A stretch of DNA of 64,000 nt. It comes from Streptomyces sp. NBC_00654. GTDB taxonomy: Bacteria; Actinomycetota; Actinomycetes; Streptomycetales; Streptomycetaceae. The translations under genes were made by a program, and so were the position numbers. The stretch is from assembly GCF_026341775.1 (NCBI RefSeq), contig NZ_JAPEOB010000001.1:1116001-1180000 (forward strand), in the 5' to 3' direction. The notes below the pieces were generated by a model. The model was not told where the DNA came from. It saw only the letters and a program-made list of their open reading frames with translations, and made no database searches. This document shows positions 7,247 to 14,615 of the stretch, in pieces. Within the stretch, counting starts at the first letter, position 1. Each line of letters begins with the position of its first letter.

Positions 7247-8095
7247 ATGCCCCCGCACCCTTCACCGAGCGTTCAGCAGGCACGCGAAGAACTGGCGGGC
7301 CGACTGCGCGATCTCCGTAGGGATGCCGGAATCAGCGGGCGGGAGCTGGCCGTCAGGTGCGGCTGGTCGGACGCGAAGGCATCGCGTATCGGAAACGCCA
7401 GAACGCCACCGTCCGACGCGGACATCCGGGCATGGTGCCGAGCCTGCGACGCCGACAGCCAGGCGCCGGACCTGATCGCGGCGAACAGGCAGTCCGCGGA
7501 CTCCCACGTCGAGTGGAGACGACTCCAGCGCACCGGCCTCCGCCGGGTGCAGGAGTCCACGGAGAGCCTGTACCAGCGAACCAGTCTGTTCCGGGTCTAC
7601 GTCTCCGACGTGATCCCCGGATTCCTCCAGACGCCCGGGTACGCCACCGCCCTTCTGTCCTCCATCGCGGAGTTCCGAGGGGCACCCGACGACGTGACCG
7701 ATGCCGTCAAGGCCCGGATGAGGCGTAACGCGGTGCTGACCAACGGTGCACACCGGTTCTCGTTCGTTCTGGAGGAATCGGTCCTGCACTATCGGCTGTG
7801 CACGGTCGAGACCATGGCCGCGCAACTGGGCCATCTCCTGGGAGTCATGGATCTCCAGAACGTGGCCCTGGGAATCCTGCCGTTCTCGGCCCGACGAGCA
7901 GTGTGGCCCATGCCGACGTTCACGATGTTCGACGATGCCAGGGTGCACGCGGATGGTTTGGACGCCGCGTCCACCCTCACACAGCCGAGTCAAGTGGACC
8001 TGTACGCACGGGCCTTCGGGCGCCTTTCGCAGGGTGCGGTGCGGGGGGCCGTCGCGCGTGCTCGCGTGGCGTCCGCCCTGGCTGCGCTTGGGTAG
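7247..8095 (+). CDS. XRE-type regulator with DUF5753 ligand domain
   Basis: A 282-residue protein. Residues 10-70 form an XRE helix-turn-helix (LAGRLRDLRRDAGISGRELA then a recognition helix WSDAKASRIGNAR). The remainder matches the DUF5753 (Scr1-type) sensor: YQRTSLFRVYVSDVIPGFLQTPGYA, the hallmark 'lipGlLQTpeYA' segment, then 'FVLEESVLHYRL' and 'NVALGILPF'. Such proteins are described as antitoxin-like regulators working with small partner proteins. Here it is the last gene of a three-gene operon divergent from the peptide-methyltransferase pair, and probably controls both through the repeat cluster at 6369-6471. Confidence 0.85.
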   Translation: MPPHPSPSVQQAREELAGRLRDLRRDAGISGRELAVRCGWSDAKASRIGNARTPPSDADIRAWCRACDADSQAPDLIAANRQSADSHVEWRRLQRTGLRRVQESTESLYQRTSLFRVYVSDVIPGFLQTPGYATALLSSIAEFRGAPDDVTDAVKARMRRNAVLTNGAHRFSFVLEESVLHYRLCTVETMAAQLGHLLGVMDLQNVALGILPFSARRAVWPMPTFTMFDDARVHADGLDAASTLTQPSQVDLYARAFGRLSQGAVRGAVARARVASALAALG

Positions 8096-8218
8096 TCCGT
8101 GCTCGGCGGCGGGCGCATGACAAAAGCCCCCGAAATCGTCGCCCTGGCGTGGTGACAAGTGCGGGGAGTCACGGCATCAGCCGTTCAGCGCGCCGGTAAG
8201 GACCGCCGCGGCGGTTTG

Positions 8219-8360
8219 GGGCGCGGTTTCGGGAGTGCTCATGTGCTGCACGCTACTGAACCGCGCCGGGCGGGCACCAGACGGATTCCGGAGTATCGCA
8301 CTCCGGATGATTTCGGTGACTTCTGGTCAAAACCTGGCCGGATAGATGCCCGTGCCAACC
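8219..8360. repeat. 142-bp direct repeat, right copy
   Basis: Same as 4540-4681 with two changes. It contains a duplicate of the ybaK start codon and upstream inverted repeat (8287-8307) but the ybaK body is absent: on the minus strand the frame leaves ybaK immediately at the repeat edge. It lies directly upstream of the winged-helix regulator gene and may supply its promoter. Confidence 0.95.
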
Positions 8361-8427
8361 GCGGCTCCCTGGCGCGGCGTCGGTGGGGTAAGGGCCCATG
8401 GGTAGTACGACAAGGGGGGAAATCTTG

Positions 8428-9465
8428 TTGCGCGTCCATTTCACCGGCCGGGACCTGGAGTACATCCGCATCGCCCGCCGCCCTGACCCGCTGTGGGAGA
8501 TCGTCTGCAGCGTCTGCCGATTACAGACCAAGGAAGGGCCGCTCGTGTTCGGCCCGTGGCGGCGCGCGGTCGCCCCGAGCCTGAAGGGTGACGCGGCCGC
8601 GCGCGGTGCCGCGCTCGCCCTGCGCAGCCTGGTGCCGTTCGGCCCGTACTTCCCGGACTTCCTGACGCCCGCCGTGGACGGGGGCACCACCGACCTCCGG
8701 CAGGGCATCGAGGGAGTGCTCTCGACGCCGCGACGCCGCCTGCGCGACGAACTGGTGCTGCTGGCGGAAGGCGGGGAGAGCGCGGTCACGGGGGTGCGGG
8801 TGCGGCCGTTCGCCGGGGCGGAGCTGGCCCGGGGCGACACCACGGCGCTACGGGCACTGGGCGGACTCCTGAGCTCCTACGACGAGGTGTTCGTCGCACC
8901 GTTCCAGCACCGGATCGACGAGGCGGTGGCGCTCGACGTCGCCTGGCGGTCCCGGGAGTTGTCGGTGGGCGGGACCAGGGCGCTGCTGGGCACCTTCCGG
9001 CCCATGGCCCGGTGGAGCCCGCCGGTGCTGGAGGTGGAGTATCCGGTCGAGAGGGACCTGTACCTCGACGGGCGCGGCCTGCTCCTGGTGCCGTCCTACT
9101 TCTGCTGGCGCATGCCGATCACCCTGGTCGACGACGCGCTGATGCCGATGCTGGTCTACCCGGTGGCCAAGTCCGTCGAGCGGCCCGTCGACAGGCCCGC
9201 CGGTCCGGAGGGGGCGGGGTCCGTGTCCTCCCTGGCCAAGCTGCTCGGGCCGACGCGGGCCGCGCTCCTGCACGAGGTGGCGGCGCGCGGCTGTGCCACG
9301 ACGTCCGAACTGGCCGAAGCCGTCGGCTCGTCGCTGCCCAACACCAGTCAGCAGCTGGCGATTCTGCGCGAGGCCGGGCTGGCCTCCAGCCGCCGGGAGG
9401 GCCGGTTCGTCCTGCACATCCCCTCGCCGCTGGGCCTGGCGCTGATCGAAACGACCAGCCCCTGA
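8428..9465 (+). CDS. ArsR-like winged-helix transcriptional regulator
   Basis: A 345-residue protein from a TTG start at 8428 that follows an AAGGGGGG ribosome site; an ATG at 8398 would add ten residues but has no such site. Residues 1-230 are an uncharacterised domain common in Streptomyces regulators of this type (RVHFTGRDLEYIRIARRPDP at the start). The C-terminal 90 residues are a winged helix of ArsR type: LAKLLGPTRAALLHEVAARG, CATTSELAEAVGSSLPNTSQ, LAILREAGLASSRREGRFV. No metal-binding cysteines of ArsR sensors are evident. Target unknown. The gene is separated from its original neighbour ybaK by the inserted cassette. Confidence 0.82.
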   Translation: MRVHFTGRDLEYIRIARRPDPLWEIVCSVCRLQTKEGPLVFGPWRRAVAPSLKGDAAARGAALALRSLVPFGPYFPDFLTPAVDGGTTDLRQGIEGVLSTPRRRLRDELVLLAEGGESAVTGVRVRPFAGAELARGDTTALRALGGLLSSYDEVFVAPFQHRIDEAVALDVAWRSRELSVGGTRALLGTFRPMARWSPPVLEVEYPVERDLYLDGRGLLLVPSYFCWRMPITLVDDALMPMLVYPVAKSVERPVDRPAGPEGAGSVSSLAKLLGPTRAALLHEVAARGCATTSELAEAVGSSLPNTSQQLAILREAGLASSRREGRFVLHIPSPLGLALIETTSP

Positions 9466-9679
9466 CCCGGCCTCGATCCGGCCCCTGGTCCGGCCCTGAT
9501 CTCCCGACGATTTCACCCCGATGAAAGCGTGCGGCGCCCGGGGCGGCTCCGGGGCCAAGCTCTTCCCATGCCGGGCGTCACGGCAACGGAAAACGTTGCG
9601 GGGAGGGCGTCCGGAGGGCCGACGGCCATTCCACAGGGGAGTGCGGTGTCCACCGGGCACGGCACAGGGAAGGATCGAT

Positions 9680-10054
9680 ATGCGTAGGTTCGTACGAGCA
9701 GCAGCGGCACTCACGTTCGCGGCGGGGGCCGTACTGGTGACGGGGGCGGGTGCGCAGGCCGCCGACGCCGGCACGCAGGCCGTCACGGTGCACGGGTGCC
9801 GGTCCGGGTACGTCTGCGTCTACCCGAAGGCGTCGTGGAACGGCGACAATCCGGAGCTTGAGTACTGGGATTACCGCGCCTACAACCTGGTCAACCACAC
9901 CGGGATGCACCGGGTCTTCAACAACCAGATCGACGGGGCGACCGCACAGCTCTGCAAGAAGTACGACGGCGGCGACTGCGGCACCAAGGGGTTTCCGGGC
10001 CAGTACATCGACGCGGACCTGACCCCGATCAACTCGATCAAGCTGGCCCCGTAG
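9680..10054 (+). CDS. Secreted peptidase-inhibitor family I36-type protein
   Basis: A 124-residue protein with a clear Sec signal peptide: MRRFVRA, a hydrophobic stretch, then a likely cleavage after AGAQA (about residue 28). The mature part has four cysteines and short aromatic repeats (GYVCVYPKASWNGDNPELEYWDY), the pattern of the beta/gamma-crystallin-like I36 inhibitor family typified by the Streptomyces metalloproteinase inhibitor SMPI. Many members have no proven inhibitor activity. The ATG at 9680 follows a GGGAAGGA ribosome site. Confidence 0.8.
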   Translation: MRRFVRAAAALTFAAGAVLVTGAGAQAADAGTQAVTVHGCRSGYVCVYPKASWNGDNPELEYWDYRAYNLVNHTGMHRVFNNQIDGATAQLCKKYDGGDCGTKGFPGQYIDADLTPINSIKLAP

Positions 10055-10124
10055 CGGGCCGGTTCACCGTCCGGCGGTGAAAACGGGGTGACATGGGGGC
10101 GAGGGGGTTTCTACCCTCGCCCCC

Positions 10125-10730
10125 ATGAGCATGGGTGGGACGCTGCTGAACGTCGTCGATGTCGAAGCGACCTGCTGGGACGGGCAGCCGCCGCCCGGCC
10201 AGGTGAGCGAGATCATCGAGATCGGGCTCACCGTCGTCGATCTCCGCGCGGGCGAACGCCTGGCCAAGCACCGGCTGCTGGTCCGGCCCGCCAGGTCCCG
10301 GGTCAGTCCGTTCTGCACCGAGCTGACCGGGCTGACGCAGGCCGAGGTGGACGCGGGCCCGTCCTTCGCAGAGGCCTGCCGGCTGCTGGCCACCGAGCAC
10401 CGGACCGGCGCGCTCCCGTGGGCCAGCTGGGGCGACTACGACCGCAACCAGTTCACCCGCCAGTGCCGCCACACGGGCACCGAGTACCCCTTCGGTCACC
10501 GGCACACCAACGCGAAGGTCCCCTTCACCTCTTCGTACGGGCTGCGCAAGCGTCCCGGCATGGCCCAGGCGCTTCGGACCGCCGGCCTCCCGCTGGAGGG
10601 CCGCCACCACCGGGGCGACGACGACGCGTGGAACATCGCCGCCCTGGTGCTCGATGTGGCGGGACGGGGCGACTGGCCGGAACCGCGGGACTCGTGGGAC
10701 GTGGGGGACTCGCCGGTCCCGTCCGGCTGA
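10125..10730 (+). CDS. DEDDh-type 3'-5' exonuclease (KapD-like)
   Basis: A 201-residue protein with the RNase T/DnaQ exonuclease fold. Motif I is VVDVEATCWDG (the D-x-E pair), motif II is WASWGDYDRNQF, and motif III is HHRGDDDAWNIAALV (His and Asp of DEDDh). A 'FCTELTGLTQAEVDAGPSF' segment between motifs I and II is typical of this exonuclease class. Likely a single-strand or RNA 3'-end trimming enzyme; exact substrate unknown. The Tn3-like element begins three bases after its stop codon, and the target duplication overlaps the stop codon itself, but the coding sequence is intact. Confidence 0.88.
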   Translation: MSMGGTLLNVVDVEATCWDGQPPPGQVSEIIEIGLTVVDLRAGERLAKHRLLVRPARSRVSPFCTELTGLTQAEVDAGPSFAEACRLLATEHRTGALPWASWGDYDRNQFTRQCRHTGTEYPFGHRHTNAKVPFTSSYGLRKRPGMAQALRTAGLPLEGRHHRGDDDAWNIAALVLDVAGRGDWPEPRDSWDVGDSPVPSG

Positions 10731-10733
10731 CCG

Positions 10734-10773
10734 GGCCCCGGTCTCCTGTCTCTGACCCACGGTGCAAAGTAGC
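10734..10773 (+). repeat. Left terminal inverted repeat of the Tn3-like element
   Basis: 40 bp, outer end GGCCCCGGTCTCCTGTCTC and inner end GGTGCAAAGTAGC. It matches the reverse complement of 12784-12823 except at position 15 (G versus A). Confidence 0.93.
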
Positions 10774-10856
10774 CGTCGCTCCCTTGTCCGGGCCCGTTGC
10801 TTCGTGGTCGGCCACCTCGTTGGGCCGAACGTGTTGTCGGCGGAGGGGGAGCGTTC

Positions 10857-11366
10857 ATGCGCCGGGAGTGGTCCTCCGAGGACGTGGTGGCTCGGGTTCC
10901 GCCCCGCGACCCGCGCGGACGAGGAACGGCTGACCGCCTGGCTCGCCGATGACGTCTGCCCGGTGGAACTGGTGCAGGACCGGTTGCGCGGGGCCCTCCT
11001 CGTGCAGTGCCGCAGTGACCGCATCGAGCCCCCGGGCCGTGTCGAGCGGATCGTGGCCACGGCACGGGCGGACCGCCTCTTCTGCGCGCAGACCGTCGCG
11101 CGTCTGGGCGAGGTGTGCGCCGACCGCCTCCTGGCGCTGGTCGTGGAGGGCAACGAGGACGGCGCCGCGCTGGCCTCGCTGAAGCGGGACCCGGGCGCGG
11201 TGGGGCTGGACTCGCTGCTGACGGAGATCGTCAAGCTGACCACCGTACGGCAACTCGGTCTGCCGGACGGGGTGTTCGCGAACTGCTCGGAGAAGCTGGT
11301 GACCGCGTGGCGGGCGCGCGTGACCCGAGCATCGACGAGAAAGCGGCCGACGACGAGAACAGCTGA
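10857..11366 (+). pseudogene. tnpA: Tn3-family transposase remnant (N-terminal part, deleted and frameshifted)
   Basis: The ATG at 10857 opens MRREWSSEDVVA, the usual beginning of Streptomyces Tn3 transposases. After about 12 codons the frame shifts, and the protein continues as FRPATRADEERLTAWLADDV followed by CPVELVQDRLRGALLVQC, normally found about 100 residues further on, so an internal segment was deleted. Homology runs through GLPDGVFANCSEKLVTAWRA and then stops; the whole catalytic DDE region of this roughly 1,000-residue family is missing. The tail in yet another frame ends at 11366. Confidence 0.8.
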
Positions 11367-11384
11367 CCGCTTCCCAGCGGTCAG
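11363..11384. terminator. Hairpin between tnpA remnant and methyltransferase
   Basis: CTGACCGC, a 6-base loop, then GCGGTCAG. It sits between two convergent coding regions (stops at 11366 and 11398) and could end transcription from either side. Confidence 0.5.
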
Positions 11385-11397
11385 GTCGTTCTGGTCG

Positions 11398-12126
11398 CTA
11401 CTCGGCCTGCAGGACGAAGAACAGGAAGCACAGGAAGCGCGGCTCGGCCGCGATGGCCTCGGGGAACATCTCGCGGGCGGCGGGATCAGGATCCGGCTCG
11501 CTGATACCCGTTATCCGGAAACCGGCCCCGATGAAAGCCTCGATCATCGCGTGCAGCGGCCTGTTCCATCTGCTCACCAGAGCGGTCTGGCCGCCCACGG
11601 TCCACTCTACGGTCCATTTGGTGGTGTCGAAGTAGTTGCACTCGGCCTCGCGACCGGCCTCGCGGTGTATGAGGTTGATGGCAAAGGGATGGTCGACAGA
11701 CGCGATCAGCCGACCGCCGGGCCTGAGTATGCGTCGCAGCTCGGCCAGCGCCGGCCCCCAGTCCTCCAGGTAGTGCAGCACCAGGGACGCCGCTACATCG
11801 TCGAACGTGTCATCAGCGTAAGGAAGCGGGCTGCCCAGGTCCGCCACCTGCAGGTCCGTACCGTCGCCGAGCCGCTGCCGAGCCAGCTCCAGCATCCCGG
11901 CACTCGTGTCGAAGCCACTCACCATGGCGCCACGGTCGCGCAGCGCGGCAAACAGGGCCCCCGAGCCGCAGCCCGCGTCGAGGATCCGCCGGCCCGCCAC
12001 GTCGCCGGCGAGGGCCAGCATCGCGGGCCGCTCGTAGTAGGCATTGACCAGGTTGGTTTCGTTAGCGGCCGTGTACGCCTCGGCGAAGCTGTTGTAGTCG
12101 TTGGTCTTCGACGGATCCACACTCAC
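11398..12126 (-). CDS. Class I SAM-dependent methyltransferase (transposon cargo)
   Basis: About 242 residues from a GTG at 12126 (a second GTG at 12120 is possible). SAM motif I is RRILDAGCGSGALFAALRDR; later motifs are ASLVLHYLEDWGPALAELRR and ILRPGGRLIASVDHPF, as in UbiE/Methyltransf_11 small-molecule methyltransferases. The frame remains open far upstream, across the antisense of the recombinase remnant, but that extension is not protein-like. The gene is opposite in direction to the transposition genes and is the only intact gene in the element, so it is likely a captured passenger. Substrate unknown; a resistance or self-protection role is possible but not shown. Confidence 0.8.
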   Translation of the reverse strand: MSVDPSKTNDYNSFAEAYTAANETNLVNAYYERPAMLALAGDVAGRRILDAGCGSGALFAALRDRGAMVSGFDTSAGMLELARQRLGDGTDLQVADLGSPLPYADDTFDDVAASLVLHYLEDWGPALAELRRILRPGGRLIASVDHPFAINLIHREAGREAECNYFDTTKWTVEWTVGGQTALVSRWNRPLHAMIEAFIGAGFRITGISEPDPDPAAREMFPEAIAAEPRFLCFLFFVLQAE

Positions 12127-12184
12127 CGCGGACGGCGAGACCAGCCTGGTGGAAATCGCGTGCTCTTGGCGCTCGCTTGAGATC

Positions 12185-12766
12185 ATGGTGCGGGAGACGT
12201 GCGCTGCAGCAGCTCGGTTCCTGGCTGCGGCCAACTGCTGCGCCTCCACCCGCGCCACCATCCGCCCCGAGTTGGAGGCGGCCGTCAGACTCGCCGGGGA
12301 GATCCGTTCCTCCGGCGTGCACGTCACCCTCGTCGTCCACGAACACAAACGGCTCGGCCGCGGCATCGAACTCGTCATGCTCGCCGAGGAACTGAAGGCG
12401 AGCGACGTCGGCCTGGAATTCCTCGCCGGGGAGCTGGAGGGCTCGCACGACCCCTCCGGCATCGTGTTCACCGTGCTGGCTGCCATGTCCGGCATGGAGC
12501 GCGAGTACATCCGCGACCGCACCCTCGAAGGCCACGAGTCCGCCCGCAACCGCGGCAAGACCATCGGCGGCGCCGGCGTCACCGACCCCGACATGCTCTC
12601 CATGGCTCTCCACCTGCGCGACGAGAAGGAGATGAGCCTGCGCGACATCGCCAAGCGGCTCGTCATCACCACGGGCACGAAGAAGGGACAGCACCCCTCA
12701 CCCGCCACCGTCATGCGGATGCTGCGCGAACACGACGAACAGGCGGCAGCACTGACGAGCGCCTGA
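12185..12766 (+). pseudogene. Serine recombinase/resolvase remnant
   Basis: From RPELEAAVRLAGEIRSSGVH the reading matches Tn3-type resolvases: VTLVVHEHKRLGRGIELV, GSHDPSGIVFTVLAAMSGME, EREYIRDRTLEGHESARNRG, and a C-terminal helix-turn-helix (MSLRDIAKRLVITTG). The first 40 or so residues, including the catalytic serine and the first strand, are absent or scrambled: only 'LAAANC' and 'STRATIRPEL' recall the normal N-terminus, which suggests a deletion. Catalytically dead. Confidence 0.8.
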
Positions 12767-12783
12767 CCGCTGCGACCCCTGTC

Positions 12784-12823
12784 GCTACTTTGCACCGTGG
12801 GTCAGAGATAGGAGACCGGGGCC
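12784..12823 (-). repeat. Right terminal inverted repeat of the Tn3-like element
   Basis: Reverse-complement partner of 10734-10773. It is followed by the GACCG target duplication at 12824-12828. Confidence 0.93.
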
Positions 12824-12847
12824 GACCGGGCGGGCCTGCCGGACGGC

Positions 12848-14491
12848 TCAGCCGCCCGCGCGCAGTACGTCGGCCACCACCGGGCCCGCCGCGTCGCCGC
12901 CGTGGCCGCCGGACTGGACGACCGCCGCCGCCGCGAGGTCGTTGCTGAAGCCGGTGAACCAGCTGTTGGACGTGCCCTGTCCGTCGACCTCGGCCGAGCC
13001 CGTCTTGGCGCCCTTGTCGCCGCCGACCGAAGCCATGGCGTCCCGGCCCGTGCCCCAGGCCGCCGTGGCCCGCATCATCGTGGTGAGCTGCTGGGACACA
13101 TGCGCGGGCAGGGAGCGGGAGGCCGTGGCGAGCTGACGGTTGTCCAGCGACTGCGGGACGATGACGGGCTGGCGGAAGGTGCCGGTGCGGGCGGTCGCCG
13201 TGATGGACGCCATGTTGAGGACGTTCATCTGGACGGTGCCCTGGCCTATGTACTGGGCCGCGGCCACGCCGCCGGTCTCCTCCGGGACGCTGCCGTCCGT
13301 GGTGACGACGCCGGTCTTCCAGTCCAGGCCGATCCCGAAGACGTCCCGGGCCTCCTTGGCGAGGGCGGCGTCGTCCTTCACGTCATCGATCAGCTTGATG
13401 AAGGCCGTGTTGCAGGACCGGGCGAAGCTCTGGGTGAAGGTGCTGCCGTCCGGCAGGTCGAAGTACTTCAGGTTGTGGAACGAATTCCCCTGGTACATCA
13501 CGTCCTTGGGACACTCGGCCGCGCCGTTCGCGGTGGCGAGGCCCTTCTCGATCAGCAGCGCGGCGGTCATGATCTTCAGCGTGGAGCCGGGCGCCTGCTT
13601 GCCCTGGAGCGCCACGTTGAACTCGGTCACCGGGTTGTTGGCCACCGCGCGGATCGCGCCGGTGGAGGGCTTGACCGCGACCACCGACGCCTGGCCGAAC
13701 TTCTTGACCGCCTGTTCCGCCGCCGCCTGGGCCCCGGCGTCCAGGGTGGTCCGGAGCTTGCCGGGCCTGCCCTTCGTCACGGTCAGCAGTGTCCGGTCCG
13801 GGGCGTTCGCGTCGGCGCTCTCGATCCAGGTCTCGATGCCGGGCGTGCCGCCGGCCGTGGAGCCGTACTTGGTGCGCAGGGTCTCCAGGACCGGCCCGAG
13901 CGACGGGTACTTCTCCTTGGTCAGCACCTTGTCGTTGCGGTCGACCGCCTCGATCTGCGCGAGGGAGGACTCGCCCGTCCTCAGGGTCGCGCCCTCCGTC
14001 AGCTGCGGATGGACGACGGAGGGCTCCCAGTCGACCAGGGCCTTTCCGGTGGTCACACCGCGCACCACGGTCAGCTCCGAGGCGTACGACCAGGGCTTGG
14101 TCTTACCTTTGTAGGAGATGGTCGCCTTCACCGTGTACGGCACCTTGGTGCCGACCGCCGGGCCGGGAGTGATCACGGCCTTGCCGACATGGGCGTCCTC
14201 GGCGAATCCGGCGAGCAGCGGCTCGGCGGCCGACTCGTTGTTCGTGAGGGCGGAGGCGCCCTTCGCGTCCCCGGCCGCCCACGCCGTGAGGAAGTCCTCC
14301 GACGTCCCGGTGATCTCCGCCTCGCTGAGCGGCCCCGTCTTCACTTCCTGTGACGCGGTCCTGGACGATCCGGACCCGGCATCCGTACCGCCGTCACCAC
14401 CCCCGAGCATGCTGTACGCCCCGTAGCCGATGCCTCCGGCCGCCAGTACGAACACTCCGCCGACCACGGCGACCTTCGCTCCACTGCGCAT
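12848..14491 (-). CDS. Penicillin-binding protein (D,D-transpeptidase, MecA-like N-terminus)
   Basis: A 547-residue class B-type PBP that cross-links peptidoglycan outside the membrane. Residues 6-28 are an N-terminal membrane anchor; about 55-160 resemble the NTF2-like MecA N-terminal domain (EDFLTAWAAGDAKGASALTN). The transpeptidase motifs are present: S303-T-L-K306 within APGSTLKIM, S359-C-N361, and K496-T-G498 within KTGSAE. It is common in Streptomyces next to pmt. The start at 14491 is preceded by a GGGAGGGGGA ribosome site. The Tn3-like element lies 25 bases beyond its stop without damaging it. Confidence 0.93.
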   Translation of the reverse strand: MRSGAKVAVVGGVFVLAAGGIGYGAYSMLGGGDGGTDAGSGSSRTASQEVKTGPLSEAEITGTSEDFLTAWAAGDAKGASALTNNESAAEPLLAGFAEDAHVGKAVITPGPAVGTKVPYTVKATISYKGKTKPWSYASELTVVRGVTTGKALVDWEPSVVHPQLTEGATLRTGESSLAQIEAVDRNDKVLTKEKYPSLGPVLETLRTKYGSTAGGTPGIETWIESADANAPDRTLLTVTKGRPGKLRTTLDAGAQAAAEQAVKKFGQASVVAVKPSTGAIRAVANNPVTEFNVALQGKQAPGSTLKIMTAALLIEKGLATANGAAECPKDVMYQGNSFHNLKYFDLPDGSTFTQSFARSCNTAFIKLIDDVKDDAALAKEARDVFGIGLDWKTGVVTTDGSVPEETGGVAAAQYIGQGTVQMNVLNMASITATARTGTFRQPVIVPQSLDNRQLATASRSLPAHVSQQLTTMMRATAAWGTGRDAMASVGGDKGAKTGSAEVDGQGTSNSWFTGFSNDLAAAAVVQSGGHGGDAAGPVVADVLRAGG

Positions 14492-14615
14492 CCGTGCAGT
14501 CCCCCTCCCCAGGAGTCCCCCTTGAACGTGTTCAAGGGGAGCTGTCAGGAACCATAAGGGGTGGTGACGGCTGGTGAGTGTGTTGTTACCGGACCGGAAT
14601 GCTGTCCGGTGGGTG

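Larger units (their letters stand above)
10734..12823. mobile_element. Decayed Tn3-family transposon with methyltransferase cargo
   Basis: A 2,090-bp unit with 40-bp terminal inverted repeats (10734-10773 and 12784-12823, one mismatch; outer end GGCCCCGGTCTCCT), flanked by the direct repeat GACCG at 10729-10733 and 12824-12828. The 5-bp target duplication and about 38-40-bp ends are Tn3-family hallmarks. Inside are a deleted, frameshifted transposase (10857-11366), a serine recombinase lacking its catalytic N-terminus (12185-12766), and an intact-looking methyltransferase gene on the other strand. The element cannot move by itself but could be mobilised by a related transposase. Confidence 0.88.

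Noticed and set aside
10734..12823. Element considered as an integron or phage insertion
   Set aside because: Paired 40-bp inverted ends, a 5-bp target duplication and Tn3-type tnpA and resolvase remnants fit a Tn3-family element better; no att site or integrase seen.
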